From NCBI GenBank assembly GCA_020637515.1, contig JACKKG010000001.1, positions 1,704,501 through 1,768,500 of the forward strand: 64,000 nucleotides of DNA, read 5' to 3'. Source of the DNA: Rhodobacter sp. (lineage in GTDB: Bacteria; Pseudomonadota; Alphaproteobacteria; Rhodobacterales; Rhodobacteraceae). The notes below the pieces were generated by a model. That model was not told the DNA's origin. It made no database searches and saw nothing but the letters and a program-made list of their open reading frames with translations. Shown in pieces: positions 33,723 to 42,744 of the stretch (the first letter of the stretch is position 1; every line of letters begins with the position of its first letter). Position numbers and translations under genes: made by a program.

Positions 33723-35393
33723 ATGGGGGTAAGCATGGGGTTGGCGACGCTGATCGTGACCAACGGCAAGGTCCTGACGATGGACGAGGCGCGGCCTCGC
33801 GCCGAAGCCGTCGCCCTGCAAGGCGAGCGCGTGCTGGCGGTCGGCACCACGGACGAGATCGCCGCGCTGGCCGGTGCCGGCTGCCGGGTGATCGACGCCG
33901 GCGGCGCGACGGTGTTGCCCGGGCTGATCGAAAGTCACCTGCACCTTTTCATGGGCGGCAACGAATTGGGGCATCTGCAATTGCTGCATGTCCAGGGCGC
34001 CGAGGCCCTGCGCCAGGCGCTGGGCGCCTTTGCCGCGGCCAACCCCGACGCGCCGATGCTGATGGGCCAGGGGTGTGACTATGCGATTCTGGGCCGCGCC
34101 CTGACCCGCCACGATCTGGACGCGATCATCCCCGACCGCCCCGTCCTGTTTACCGCCGCCGACCACCACACCGCCTGGGCCAACACCCGCGCGCTGGAGA
34201 TGGCGGGCATCCTGCACGGGCGGTCGCTGGGCGTCGGCAACGAGATCGTCCTGGGGGCCGATGGCCTCGCCACCGGCGAGTTGCGCGAATTCGAGGCCTT
34301 CGCCCCGGTGCTGGCCCTGACCGGCCAGACGCGGATCGCGGCGGGCATCGCGACGGGCGAGGAACCCGTGCCGGCGCCGGATCATGCCGATCTGATCGCC
34401 GATCTCGAACCGATGGAACGCGGCCTGCGGCACTGCGCGCGGCACGGGTTCACCTCGCTCGTGAACATGGACGGCAACCGCTACACGCTGCTGGTGCTGG
34501 CCGAACTCAGACGGCAGGGGCGGTTGACCGCGCGGGTGCGGGTGCCGTTCCACTACCGCCCCCACCGCCAGCCCGCCGATCTGGCCGAGGCCACCGCCTT
34601 GAGCGCGGAATTCAACGACGACTGGCTGGCGTCGGGGTTCGTCAAACTGTTCATGGACGGGGTCGTGGACAGCGAAACGGCGGCGATGCTGCACGACTAT
34701 CCCGATCATCCCGGCTGGAAGGGCGATCCGTTGCACACCGCCGAGCGGTTCAACGAGATCGCGATCGAGGCCGACCGGCGCGGCCTTCAGATCGCCGTCC
34801 ATGCCATCGGTGACGGCGCGGTGCGGCGGGTGCTGGACGGGTATCAGGCGGCGCGGCAGGCGAACGGTCCGCGCGATTCGCGGCACCGGATCGAACATAT
34901 CGAATTGATCGACCGGGCCGATGTGCCCCGACTGGCGGCGTTGGGGGTGACGGCCTCGATCCAGCCGGTCCACGCGCCCGGGGCGATGGATTTCCCCCTG
35001 TTGCCGACCATGAACAAGATTCACCGCGACCGTTGGCGCGACGCCTATCTGTGCCGGGACCTGGCTGCCGCCGGGGCGCGGCTGGCCTTTGCCTCGGACT
35101 GGCCGGTGACCGACATCAACCCGTTCCGCGGCATCCAGGCGGCGCTGACCCGCCCGCGCTATGAGGGCGGAACGGACCAGACCCTGGGCCTGCACGACAT
35201 CCTGGCGGGCTATACCATCGGTGGCGCCTGGGCCGAACACACCGAGGACCGCAAGGGCCGGCTGCGCGCGGGGTATCTGGCCGATCTGGTGATCCTGTCG
35301 GGCGACATCGAGGCCACGCCCATCCCCGAAATCGGCGAGATGCGTGCCGCGGTCACCGTCTGCGGCGGTCGCGTCGTCTGGGAGAGCGCATGA
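33723..35393 (+). CDS. YtcJ-like amidohydrolase (metal-dependent hydrolase)
   Basis: A 556-residue TIM-barrel hydrolase of the amidohydrolase_3 group. The metal motif HxH is in GLIESHLHLFMGG, further ligand regions are VKLFMDGVVDS, IAVHAIGDGAVRRVL, HRIEHIELIDRAD and the final Asp in FASDWPVTDINPF. AAAGGA precedes ATG 33723; a second ATG at 33735 preceded by GGGGGT is equally possible and the family usually starts about there. It is the first gene of an operon in which the ABC ATPase start overlaps its stop by four bases (ATGA). The group cleaves amide, ester or carbamate bonds, often on N-acylated or cyclic amines; the substrate is unknown. Confidence 0.85.
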   Translation: MGVSMGLATLIVTNGKVLTMDEARPRAEAVALQGERVLAVGTTDEIAALAGAGCRVIDAGGATVLPGLIESHLHLFMGGNELGHLQLLHVQGAEALRQALGAFAAANPDAPMLMGQGCDYAILGRALTRHDLDAIIPDRPVLFTAADHHTAWANTRALEMAGILHGRSLGVGNEIVLGADGLATGELREFEAFAPVLALTGQTRIAAGIATGEEPVPAPDHADLIADLEPMERGLRHCARHGFTSLVNMDGNRYTLLVLAELRRQGRLTARVRVPFHYRPHRQPADLAEATALSAEFNDDWLASGFVKLFMDGVVDSETAAMLHDYPDHPGWKGDPLHTAERFNEIAIEADRRGLQIAVHAIGDGAVRRVLDGYQAARQANGPRDSRHRIEHIELIDRADVPRLAALGVTASIQPVHAPGAMDFPLLPTMNKIHRDRWRDAYLCRDLAAAGARLAFASDWPVTDINPFRGIQAALTRPRYEGGTDQTLGLHDILAGYTIGGAWAEHTEDRKGRLRAGYLADLVILSGDIEATPIPEIGEMRAAVTVCGGRVVWESA

Positions 35394-36475
35394 CCCCGGA
35401 AATCGAGATCACCGGCCTGGGAAAGGTCTTTGGTCAGGGCGCCGCCGCCTTTCGCGCCTTGAGCGACATCGACCTGACCATCGGCACGGGCGAATTCTTC
35501 ACCCTCCTGGGCCCGTCGGGCTGCGGCAAGACCACGCTCTTGCGCATGATCGCCGGGTTCGAGGCCCCGACCTCTGGCAGGTTGCGCATCAACGGCGACG
35601 AGATGGCGGGCAAGGGGCCCAACGCGCGCCCGGTGAACACCGTCTTTCAGAACTATGCGCTGTTTCCGCATATGACGGTGGCGCAGAACATCGGCTTTGG
35701 CCTGAAGATGCTGGGCCGCCCCCGGGCCGAGGTCGCCGCGACCGTCGCCGAGATGCTGCGTCTGGTGCGGATGGAGCCGATGGCGGGCCGCCGGCCCAGC
35801 GAGATCTCGGGCGGGCAGCAACAACGCGTTGCGCTGGCCCGGGCGCTGGCGCCGCGCCCGCGCGTGCTGCTGCTGGACGAACCGCTGAGCGCGCTGGACC
35901 TCAAGCTGCGCAAGGAAATGCAAAGCGAACTCAAGCGGTTGCAATCCGAGACCGGGATCACCTTTGTGTTCGTGACGCACGACCAGGAAGAGGCGCTGAC
36001 GATGTCCGACCGCATCGCGGTGATGAGCGCGGGCCGCATCTTGCAACTGGGCACCCCGCACGACATCTATCACGCGCCCGCCGACCGCTTTGTCGCGGAT
36101 TTCATCGGCGACACGAATTTCCTGACCCTGACGGTCGTCGCGCTGGGCGACGGACGCGCGACCCTGACCCTGCCGGGTGGCCAGACCGCCGAGGCCCGCC
36201 TGCCGGAGGGGCTGGTTCCGGCCTTGGGGCAGTCGGTGACGGCGATCTTGCGTCCCGAACAGGCCACGCTCGCCGATCCGCCCGGCGCGGCGATGACCGC
36301 CACCGTCCAGTCGGCGGTCTTTTTCGGCACCGATACCCACCTGCACCTGACGCTGGGCGACGGCCAGCCCTTTGTCTTGCGGCGCCAGAACACCGCCGAT
36401 CTGCCGGTGCCCGCGCCCGGCAGCACCGTGGGTCTGGCGCTGGGAACCGGCGCGTTGCGCGTGCTGAGGGCGTGA
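35390..36475 (+). CDS. Polyamine-type ABC transporter ATP-binding protein (operon 2)
   Basis: A 361-residue PotA-like ATPase. Walker A GPSGCGKTTLLRMI, Q-loop FQNYALFPHMTV, signature ISGGQQQRVALARAL, Walker B LLLDEPLSALD, H-loop FVTHDQEEALTMSDR; the C-terminal TOBE region ends near residue 350. It overlaps the amidohydrolase by four bases and precedes two permease genes, so one transcript encodes hydrolase, ATPase, permeases and binding protein. Confidence 0.92.
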   Translation: MTPEIEITGLGKVFGQGAAAFRALSDIDLTIGTGEFFTLLGPSGCGKTTLLRMIAGFEAPTSGRLRINGDEMAGKGPNARPVNTVFQNYALFPHMTVAQNIGFGLKMLGRPRAEVAATVAEMLRLVRMEPMAGRRPSEISGGQQQRVALARALAPRPRVLLLDEPLSALDLKLRKEMQSELKRLQSETGITFVFVTHDQEEALTMSDRIAVMSAGRILQLGTPHDIYHAPADRFVADFIGDTNFLTLTVVALGDGRATLTLPGGQTAEARLPEGLVPALGQSVTAILRPEQATLADPPGAAMTATVQSAVFFGTDTHLHLTLGDGQPFVLRRQNTADLPVPAPGSTVGLALGTGALRVLRA

Positions 36476-36478
36476 GCG

Positions 36479-37420
36479 ATGCCTGAGCCCGCCGTTCGCG
36501 CCGCGCCCCCGGAACCGGCCCCGCCCGCCGAGCGCCACGGCTGGAAATGGCTGCTCAGCGCGCCCGCCTTGCTGGTGCTGGTGTTGGCGGCCTCGGGGCC
36601 GCTGCTGATCGTCGCCGTCTATTCCTTCCTCAGCCCTGGCAACATGGGCGGGATCGCCTGGTCGCCCTCGCTCGACGGCTGGTTCAAGGTCTTTTTCAGC
36701 CGTGACATCTTTGAGCCAGATCTGGTCAGCTGGAACACCGCCAATCTGACGGTGTTCTGGCGCACGGTCTGGCTGTCGGTCCAGACCACCGCGATCTGTG
36801 CGGTGCTGGGCTTTCCGACCGCCTGGTTCATCGCCACCCGCCCGCCACATCGCCGGGCGCTGTGGCTGTTCCTGATCACCATTCCGTTCTGGACCAACCT
36901 TCTGATCCGCACCTTTGCGATCCAGGAACTGATCCGCGGCACGGGGATGTTGAACACCGCCCTGCTGGCGCTGCACGTGATCGACGAGCCGTTGCAACTG
37001 CTCTATTCCAATGTCGCGATCCTGATGGGCATGGCCTATGTGTTCCTGCCGCTGATGGTGCTGCCGCTCTATGCGGCAATGGACAAGCTGGATTTCCGCC
37101 TGGTCGAGGCCGGCTATGACCTTTACGCCAGCCGCTGGCGGGTGCTCTGGCATGTCATTCTGCCGTTGGTGAAACCCGGATTCGTGGCGGGCTCGATCCT
37201 GGTCTTCATCCCGTCGATCGGGGCCTATGTCACGCCGCGCGTGCTGGGGGGCGGGCGGACGATGATGCTGGGCAACCTGATCGCGCTGCAATTCGGGCAG
37301 GGGCGCAACTGGCCCCTGGGCGCGGCGCTGGCGATGTTGCTGCTGATCCTGGTGACGGTTGCGCTGGTGTTCTATCTGCGCGCGGTCAACACCGATGGCG
37401 AGGGGCGGCGGCATGGCTAG
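36479..37420 (+). CDS. ABC transporter permease 1 (operon 2)
   Basis: PotB-like permease of 313 residues with six transmembrane segments, starting with a Pro/Ala-rich cytosolic tail (AAPPEPAPPAERHG). The conserved loop IPFWTNLLIRTFAIQELI and the EAA-like coupling loop LVEAGYDLYASRWRVLWHVILPLVKPGFVAG are present. Three bases separate it from the ATPase stop and its own end overlaps the next permease by 8 bases. Normal length, in contrast with the first permease of operon 1. Confidence 0.9.
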   Translation: MPEPAVRAAPPEPAPPAERHGWKWLLSAPALLVLVLAASGPLLIVAVYSFLSPGNMGGIAWSPSLDGWFKVFFSRDIFEPDLVSWNTANLTVFWRTVWLSVQTTAICAVLGFPTAWFIATRPPHRRALWLFLITIPFWTNLLIRTFAIQELIRGTGMLNTALLALHVIDEPLQLLYSNVAILMGMAYVFLPLMVLPLYAAMDKLDFRLVEAGYDLYASRWRVLWHVILPLVKPGFVAGSILVFIPSIGAYVTPRVLGGGRTMMLGNLIALQFGQGRNWPLGAALAMLLLILVTVALVFYLRAVNTDGEGRRHG

Positions 37421-38213
37421 ACCCTTTGACGTGCGCAGATTGCCCGGTTTCGGCGTGGTCGCGCTGGCGACCTTCGTGCTGCTCTACCTGCCGATTCTGG
37501 TTCTGGTGGTGTTTTCCTTCAACGCCGGAACCTCGCAATCGCAATGGGAGGGGTTCTCGCTGCAATGGTATGCGGCGGCCTTTGCCAACCAGCAGGTGCA
37601 GGACGTGTCGATCCGCTCGCTCTGGCTGGCGGGGGTGGCGGCGGGGGTGGCGACGGCGCTGGCGGTGCCGGCGGCCCTGGCCACGACCCGCGTCAGCCGC
37701 TTTCCGGGGCAGACGATGATCTATGCGCTCATCAACCAGCCGCTGATGGTGCCCGAGATCGTCACCGGCATCGCGCTGCTGATCTGCGTGGCCTGGGTCA
37801 AGGTCAACACGGGCTACACCGGGATGGGCTATCTGGTCGCCGCGCATACGGCGTTCTGCATCCCCTTTGCCTATCTGCCGATCCGCGCCCGACTCGAGAC
37901 CCTGGACCCGACGCTGGAACGCGCCGCCGCCGATCTCTATGCCAGCCCGGTGCAGGCGTTCCGATACATCACCTTGCCGCTGCTGGTGCCGGGCATAGCG
38001 GCGGGTTTCATGCTGGGCTTCGTCATTTCGCTGGATACGGTGGTCATCACCGAATTCGTGAAATCCGCCGGGCAGGACACGCTGCCGACCTACATGCTCG
38101 GCCAGTTGCGGCGCATCATCACGCCCGAGATGAACGCGATCGCGACCTTGTTCCTGGCGCTGTCACTGGTGTTCGTGACCGCGTTTTTCCTGATTACCCG
38201 CAAGCGCGGGTGA
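37413..38213 (+). CDS. ABC transporter permease 2 (operon 2)
   Basis: PotC-like permease of 266 residues. Helices include LATFVLLYLPILVLVVFSF, SLWLAGVAAGVATALAVPAALA and IATLFLALSLVFVTAFFLI; the EAA-like loop is LERAAADLYASPVQAFRYITLPLLVPGIAAG, followed by VISLDTVVITEF. ATG 37413 lies inside the end of permease 1, giving an 8-base overlap. The binding-protein gene follows after 31 bases. Confidence 0.9.
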   Translation: MARPFDVRRLPGFGVVALATFVLLYLPILVLVVFSFNAGTSQSQWEGFSLQWYAAAFANQQVQDVSIRSLWLAGVAAGVATALAVPAALATTRVSRFPGQTMIYALINQPLMVPEIVTGIALLICVAWVKVNTGYTGMGYLVAAHTAFCIPFAYLPIRARLETLDPTLERAAADLYASPVQAFRYITLPLLVPGIAAGFMLGFVISLDTVVITEFVKSAGQDTLPTYMLGQLRRIITPEMNAIATLFLALSLVFVTAFFLITRKRG

Positions 38214-38244
38214 TCCAATCCAACACCGACAGGGAGACCCAACA

Positions 38245-39276
38245 ATGAAAAGAACGCTGATTTCCACGCTGGCACTGATCGCCGCCTCGGCCACCGCGGC
38301 CCAGGCGGACGGGGTGCTGAACATCTACAACTGGGGCAACTACACCAGCCCCGAACTGATCGAACAATTCACCCGCGACACGGGCATCCAGGTCACGATC
38401 ACCGACTTCGATTCGAACGACACCGCGCTGGCCCGGGTCCGGCAGGGCGGGCACGGGTTCGATATCGTCGTGCCGACGCATTCCTATGTGCAGACCTGGA
38501 TTCAAGAGGGGCTCTTGCAGCCTCTCGATCCCGCCATCGTCACCGACCGCAACAACATCGCGCCGCAGTGGCGCGACGTCGATTTCGACCCGGGGCGCGA
38601 ATACACCGTGCCGTGGCAGTGGGGGACGACGGGGATTCTGGTCAACACCTCGGTCTATCACGGTGATATCAACACCGCCGACATCGTCCTGAATCCACCG
38701 CCCGAGCTGGACGGCCGCATCAACGTGATCCCCGAGATGTCGGACGTGATGGCGATCGCGATCTATGCGGCGGGCGGCGACAGCGTCTGCACCACGGACA
38801 TGGACGTGCTGCGCCGCGCGCGCGACACGCTGATGGCGGCAAAGCCGCACTGGCTGTCGATCGACTATGGCACGATCGACAATTACGCCGCCGGTGACAT
38901 TCTGGCGGGCATCTACTGGAACGGGGCCTCGATGCGGGCGCGGTTGCAGAACGCCGACCTCGCCTATGGCTATCCGGCGACGGGCTATCCGGTGTGGATG
39001 GACAACGCCGCCGTTCTGGCCGACGCCCAGAACCCGGAAAACGCGATGATCTTCATCAACTACATCCTGCAACCCGAGCACGCGGCGATGCTGTCGAACT
39101 TTGCCCGCTATGCGAACGGCATCACCGGGTCCGAGGAATTCATGGACGAAGGGATGCGCAACGCGCCCGAGATCGTGATCCCGGCCGAGTTGGTGTCGGC
39201 GGGGCGTTTCTCGCCGGCCTGCCCGCAAGACGTGCAGGAAATCCGCACCCAGATCTGGACGGAATTGCTGCAATAA
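38245..39276 (+). CDS. Polyamine-type ABC transporter substrate-binding protein (operon 2)
   Basis: A 343-residue periplasmic protein with a signal peptide (MKRTLISTLALIAASATAAQA), then LNIYNWGNYTSPELIEQF, the hallmark start of PotD/PotF. The aromatic ligand-box residues of that family have counterparts: YNWGNY, WQWGTTGILVNTS, WNGASMRARLQ and the terminal Cys-containing FSPACPQDV. It fits spermidine/putrescine-like ligands or another small cation; the coupled hydrolase suggests the ligand may be a derivatised amine. AGGGAGA precedes the ATG. A terminator follows 25 bases after the stop. Confidence 0.88.
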   Translation: MKRTLISTLALIAASATAAQADGVLNIYNWGNYTSPELIEQFTRDTGIQVTITDFDSNDTALARVRQGGHGFDIVVPTHSYVQTWIQEGLLQPLDPAIVTDRNNIAPQWRDVDFDPGREYTVPWQWGTTGILVNTSVYHGDINTADIVLNPPPELDGRINVIPEMSDVMAIAIYAAGGDSVCTTDMDVLRRARDTLMAAKPHWLSIDYGTIDNYAAGDILAGIYWNGASMRARLQNADLAYGYPATGYPVWMDNAAVLADAQNPENAMIFINYILQPEHAAMLSNFARYANGITGSEEFMDEGMRNAPEIVIPAELVSAGRFSPACPQDVQEIRTQIWTELLQ

Positions 39277-39300
39277 CACGCCCGACCCGAGGCGACGGGA

Positions 39301-39323
39301 AAGGGGGCCTCGGCCCCCTTTCT
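39301..39323. terminator. Terminator of ABC operon 2 (possibly bidirectional)
   Basis: AAGGGGGC (39301-39308) pairs with GCCCCCTT (39313-39320) around CTCG, with a short T-rich tail TTTCTG. It lies 25 bases after the binding-protein stop and 23 before the end of the convergent uspA-like gene. Confidence 0.75.
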
Positions 39324-39342
39324 GCTGTCGGCGCCGCGCCGT

Positions 39343-40098
39343 TCAGGGACCGGGCTTGCTGACCAGCAGGTCGGTCGGCGGCGCGCGCATCAGGTCGCGG
39401 GCATAGTTGCCCAACTGGTCGGGACTGCGCCCCGAATGCGCCCCGATCGCCACCAGATCGGCCCCCAGCTCGGCGCTGCGAAACGCCAGCACGGGGTGCA
39501 CGCCGCCCGGCACGATCTCGGGCGGTTCGGCCAGCGGCGGCAGGCCGGGGCGCGACAGGAAGGCGCTGCAATGGGCCTCGGCGCGGTCCATGGCGGCTTC
39601 GAACTCGCGGTTGCCGGGCGCGGCGCGGGCGCCTAGACGCATCTGCAAGGCGTGGATCGCGTGGAATTGCGCGCCGGGGGCGATGCGCGCCGCCATGGCC
39701 AGGGCCGCCGCCGACCCGGCCGAGAAATCGGTCGGTGCCAGCACCTGCGCATATTTGCGTTCCGGCGGTTGGTGCGCGATCAGCACGGGGCAGGGCGCGG
39801 CCAGCACGATGCGCTCCATCGTCGTCAGCCGCAGAACATCGAGAACGCGCCGTTCCCGGTGCAGCCCCAACACGATCAGCGCCGCGTTTTCCTCGGTCGC
39901 CAGGGCGGCGAGGGCGGGCGCGGTTTCGCCGGTCAGCAGGCGGGTGTCGCCGGGTAGGGCCGCGGGGGCCTTGCCGTCGGTGACATGGACGCAGACCAGC
40001 CGCGCGCCCAGAACCTCTGCCAGCGCGCGGGCGCGGGCGGCGACATGGGCCGAACGGGCAGACAGGTCGGTCGCGGCGATGACAGAGAGGTCGGGCAT
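39343..40098 (-). CDS. Universal stress protein, two UspA domains
   Basis: A 251-residue cytosolic protein with two tandem USP domains (about 1-115 and 125-250). Domain 1 starts LSVIAATDLSARSAHVAARA and has VLGLHRERR ... APCPVLIAH; domain 2 starts QVLAPTDFSAGSAAALAMAA and has LVAIGAHSGRSPDQLGNYARDLM then PTDLLVSKP. The ATP-binding motif GxxG-x9-GS is degenerate in both, so binding is uncertain. It lies 12 bases after the stop of the upstream Hint gene (leftward) and may share its transcript. Confidence 0.85.
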   Translation of the reverse strand: MPDLSVIAATDLSARSAHVAARARALAEVLGARLVCVHVTDGKAPAALPGDTRLLTGETAPALAALATEENAALIVLGLHRERRVLDVLRLTTMERIVLAAPCPVLIAHQPPERKYAQVLAPTDFSAGSAAALAMAARIAPGAQFHAIHALQMRLGARAAPGNREFEAAMDRAEAHCSAFLSRPGLPPLAEPPEIVPGGVHPVLAFRSAELGADLVAIGAHSGRSPDQLGNYARDLMRAPPTDLLVSKPGP

Positions 40099-40110
40099 GG
40101 CGTTCCGGGC

Positions 40111-41118
40111 TCAAGGACGAAGGGGCAGCCGCGCGCCGGGCCGGTCCGGCAGGCGCGAGACCATCTCGGGGGCCAGATCGGCACCGCTGTGCAGCCGCTG
40201 CGACAGGCCGGGAAAGGCCGCGCGCAAGGGGGCGGCCAGATCCTCGGGCAGGCGGGTCAGGACCGAGGGGCAGACCATGAGACTTTCGCACGGGACGCCC
40301 TCGGCGTAGATCACCTCGTGCGCGTCGAACACCAACGAGAAATACTCGACATGCCCCCCCTCGCGGCGCAGGATCGCGCTGTCATCAACCAGGTGACGGG
40401 CCTGCACCAGCAGCCCGGCCGCACCGGTCAGGTTGCGCGCGTCGCGTCGATAGAGAAACAGGCGGTGATGCGGGCTGACCACCAGCGGGCCGGGGTTTCC
40501 CATGACGCCGGGTTGCACCACGACCGGCGCAAAGCCCCCCTCGGCCCTGAGCGTCACCGCCCCCTTCCAGCGCAGCACCTGCGCGCCGTGGTCGCGGGTA
40601 ACCAGCGCGTCGCCGGGGGCCAGATCCTCGACCGGGCACTGGCGGCCGTCGGCCAATGCCACACGCGTGCCCCGCGCAAAGGCGCCCGCGACCACCGCAG
40701 CCAGCCGGATCGGCCCGGGCGTGGGGTCGGTGGCGATCAGCGAATAGACGTGGCGCGTCAGCAGGGGGGACAGCGGCAGCGCCACCCGCGCCGCGCCCAG
40801 GTTCACCACCAGAACCTCGACCAGATCGCCGTCGGGCGCCATCAGCGACAGCCGCCCCTCCAGCCGAACCGGATCGCCGGGGTTGCCGCGCTCGGACCCC
40901 GGCGCCAGTCGCCCCTCGCCGTCGGGCGAGTCGAGGTCCAGCATCAACGTCAGCGGTGTCGCGCCCTCGGCCAGGCGGTAATAATCACCGCACACGCTGT
41001 CGGCGGGCGAGGCCAGCGGATCGCCCGCGTTCGCGCCGGTGTGGACGCGCAGGTCCTCGGCCGGATAGGCCGAAACGGCGTGCGCGGCAGCAGGGGTCGG
41101 CGGCAGGGAGGCGGGCAT
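40111..41118 (-). CDS. Hint-domain (hedgehog/intein) protein, catalytic Cys replaced
   Basis: A 335-residue protein; residues about 145-290 form a Hint_2 domain (RGTRVALADGRQCPVEDLAPG, LVTRDHGAQVLRWKG, VSPHHRLFLYRRDARNL, HLVDDSAILRREGG, YFSLVFDAHEVIYAEG). In most Hint domains the block begins with a Cys, which starts the N-S acyl shift; here the equivalent position is Ala146 (AGAFARGT), so autocleavage is probably lost. The N-terminal about 140 residues are Asp/Pro/Leu-rich and resemble no known domain. Start at 41118 follows the end of protein-like sequence. A second, partial Hint protein lies at the right end of the window. Confidence 0.8.
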   Translation of the reverse strand: MPASLPPTPAAAHAVSAYPAEDLRVHTGANAGDPLASPADSVCGDYYRLAEGATPLTLMLDLDSPDGEGRLAPGSERGNPGDPVRLEGRLSLMAPDGDLVEVLVVNLGAARVALPLSPLLTRHVYSLIATDPTPGPIRLAAVVAGAFARGTRVALADGRQCPVEDLAPGDALVTRDHGAQVLRWKGAVTLRAEGGFAPVVVQPGVMGNPGPLVVSPHHRLFLYRRDARNLTGAAGLLVQARHLVDDSAILRREGGHVEYFSLVFDAHEVIYAEGVPCESLMVCPSVLTRLPEDLAAPLRAAFPGLSQRLHSGADLAPEMVSRLPDRPGARLPLRP

Positions 41119-41242
41119 CGGGTGAACTCGGACACTTGGCGCGCGAGTGTAGGGTGCCCCCGGGGCAAAGGTCAATCGCGGCCGCGGATTGCCCAGCGGG
41201 TGGGCGGGTGTTACCTCTGTCCGAAAGCACGGGAGAACGCTC

Positions 41243-42022
41243 ATGGATCTGGGTCTCAAGGGGAAACGCGCGCTGGTCTGTGCCTCGTCCAGGGGGTTGG
41301 GGCGCGGCTGCGCCGAGGCCCTGGCCGACGCCGGGGTGGACCTGGTCCTGAACGCGCGCGGCGACGCGGCGTTGCAGGCAACCGCCCAGGCGATCCGCGC
41401 CGCGCATGGCGTCACGGTCGAGGCCGTCGCAGCCGACATCACGACCGACGAAGGGCGCGCGCGGGTGCTCGAGGTCGCGGGCGCGGTGGATATCCTGGTC
41501 ACCAACGCCGGCGGACCGCCGCCCGGCCTGTGGACCGACTGGTCGCGCGCGGATTTCATCAAGGCGCTGGATGCCAACATGCTGACGCCGATCGCGCTGA
41601 TGCAGGCGCTGTTGCCGGGGATGATGGCGCGCGGCTGGGGCCGGGTGGTCAACATCACCAGCCAGGCGGTCAAGGCGCCAATCGGCGTTCTGGGGCTGTC
41701 GAACGCCGCGCGCACCGGCTTGACGGGTTTCGTCGCGGGCACCGCGCGGCAGGTCGCGGGCACCGGCGTGACGATCAACAATCTGCTTCCCGGCATCCAC
41801 GCGACAGACCGGGCCGACGCGCTGGACGGCGGCGTGGCCCGGGCCAAGGGTGTCACCCTCGAGGCGGCGCGGGCCGAGCGGATGGCGACGATTCCAGCCG
41901 GGCGCTATGGCACGGCAGCCGAATTCGGCGCGGCCTGCGCCTTTCTGTGCAGCCAGCACGCGGGGTTCATCGTCGGGCAGAACATCCTGTTGGACGGCGG
42001 CGGGATCAACACCACGCTCTGA
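41243..42022 (+). CDS. SDR family protein with altered catalytic residues
   Basis: A 259-residue short-chain dehydrogenase-like protein with the NAD(P) glycine motif CASSRGLGRGCAEAL, NNAG-equivalent TNAGGPP and the C-terminal GQNILLDGGGIN. The catalytic Ser140 is kept (NITSQAVKAP) but the YxxxK motif is replaced: the Tyr position is Ser153 and the Lys position is Arg157 (GLSNAARTGLTGF). Such LSN-type SDRs form a known subgroup of uncertain function. GGGAGA precedes ATG 41243. It is a single gene, divergent from the Hint protein. Confidence 0.83.
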   Translation: MDLGLKGKRALVCASSRGLGRGCAEALADAGVDLVLNARGDAALQATAQAIRAAHGVTVEAVAADITTDEGRARVLEVAGAVDILVTNAGGPPPGLWTDWSRADFIKALDANMLTPIALMQALLPGMMARGWGRVVNITSQAVKAPIGVLGLSNAARTGLTGFVAGTARQVAGTGVTINNLLPGIHATDRADALDGGVARAKGVTLEAARAERMATIPAGRYGTAAEFGAACAFLCSQHAGFIVGQNILLDGGGINTTL

Positions 42023-42092
42023 GTCAGGCTGTCACTTATTCGACCTGCCAAAGGCTCGATCCGCTGGCTCGCGCGGCAGTTCTGGTCGAATT

Positions 42093-42743
42093 TCAATCGT
42101 CAGACAATCTGGCGAGGGCATCCGCCAGGGCCCGGTCGCGCCCGTCCTCGGGCCCGGCATGGCCCGGCCGGAACCGCAGCCGGAAGGCCCTGAGGCGCAG
42201 ATCGGCAGGCGCCGGCGGGTATCCGATCCGGTCGAGCGATGCGGCGAGCGGGGCGTCGGCGTCGCCGGCGGTCTCGGGCCAGATCGCCAGCCCCTGCCGC
42301 GCCAGCCGCCGCCAGTCAAAGCGCGGGCCCGGGTCGCTCTTGCGCTGGGGCGCCATGTCGCTGTGCGCGATGACGCCACGCGCCGGGATCGACCAGCGCG
42401 ACAGGATCCCGGGCAAGAGCGTTTCCAGGCGCGCCATCAGCGGATGCGGGAAGGGACTGCGCCCGTCGTTGTCCAGCTCGATCCCGATCGAGCGCGAGTT
42501 GACATCGTCCCGGCCGCGCCAGGCGCCCGCCCCGGCGTGCCAGGCGCGCGCGCCCTCGTCCACCATCTGCCACAGCCTGCCGTCGCGCGCGATCAGGTAA
42601 TGCGCCGAGACCTCGGCCGCGGGGTCGCACAGGCGCTGAAGCGCGGCCTCGGCGCTGGCCATCTCGGTGAAATGCAGAACCACCAGCTCGGGCCGCAATC
42701 CGTCGCGGCGCGGCCCGGCGTTGGGCGAGGGGTGGCGGATCAT
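42093..42743 (-). CDS. N-acetylmuramoyl-L-alanine amidase, AmiD/AmpD-like
   Basis: A 216-residue amidase_2 domain protein that cuts the bond between N-acetylmuramic acid and the peptide stem in cell-wall recycling or turnover. Zinc ligands are the His in LVVLHFTEM, the His in GVIAHSDMAPQRKSDPGP and the Asp of the same motif; HYLIARDGRLWQMVDEGARAWHAG is the usual central block. No signal peptide is evident, so a cytosolic recycling role is likely. It is one base downstream of the lipoprotein gene and probably co-expressed. Confidence 0.9.
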   Translation of the reverse strand: MIRHPSPNAGPRRDGLRPELVVLHFTEMASAEAALQRLCDPAAEVSAHYLIARDGRLWQMVDEGARAWHAGAGAWRGRDDVNSRSIGIELDNDGRSPFPHPLMARLETLLPGILSRWSIPARGVIAHSDMAPQRKSDPGPRFDWRRLARQGLAIWPETAGDADAPLAASLDRIGYPPAPADLRLRAFRLRFRPGHAGPEDGRDRALADALARLSDD

Positions 42744-42744
42744 C

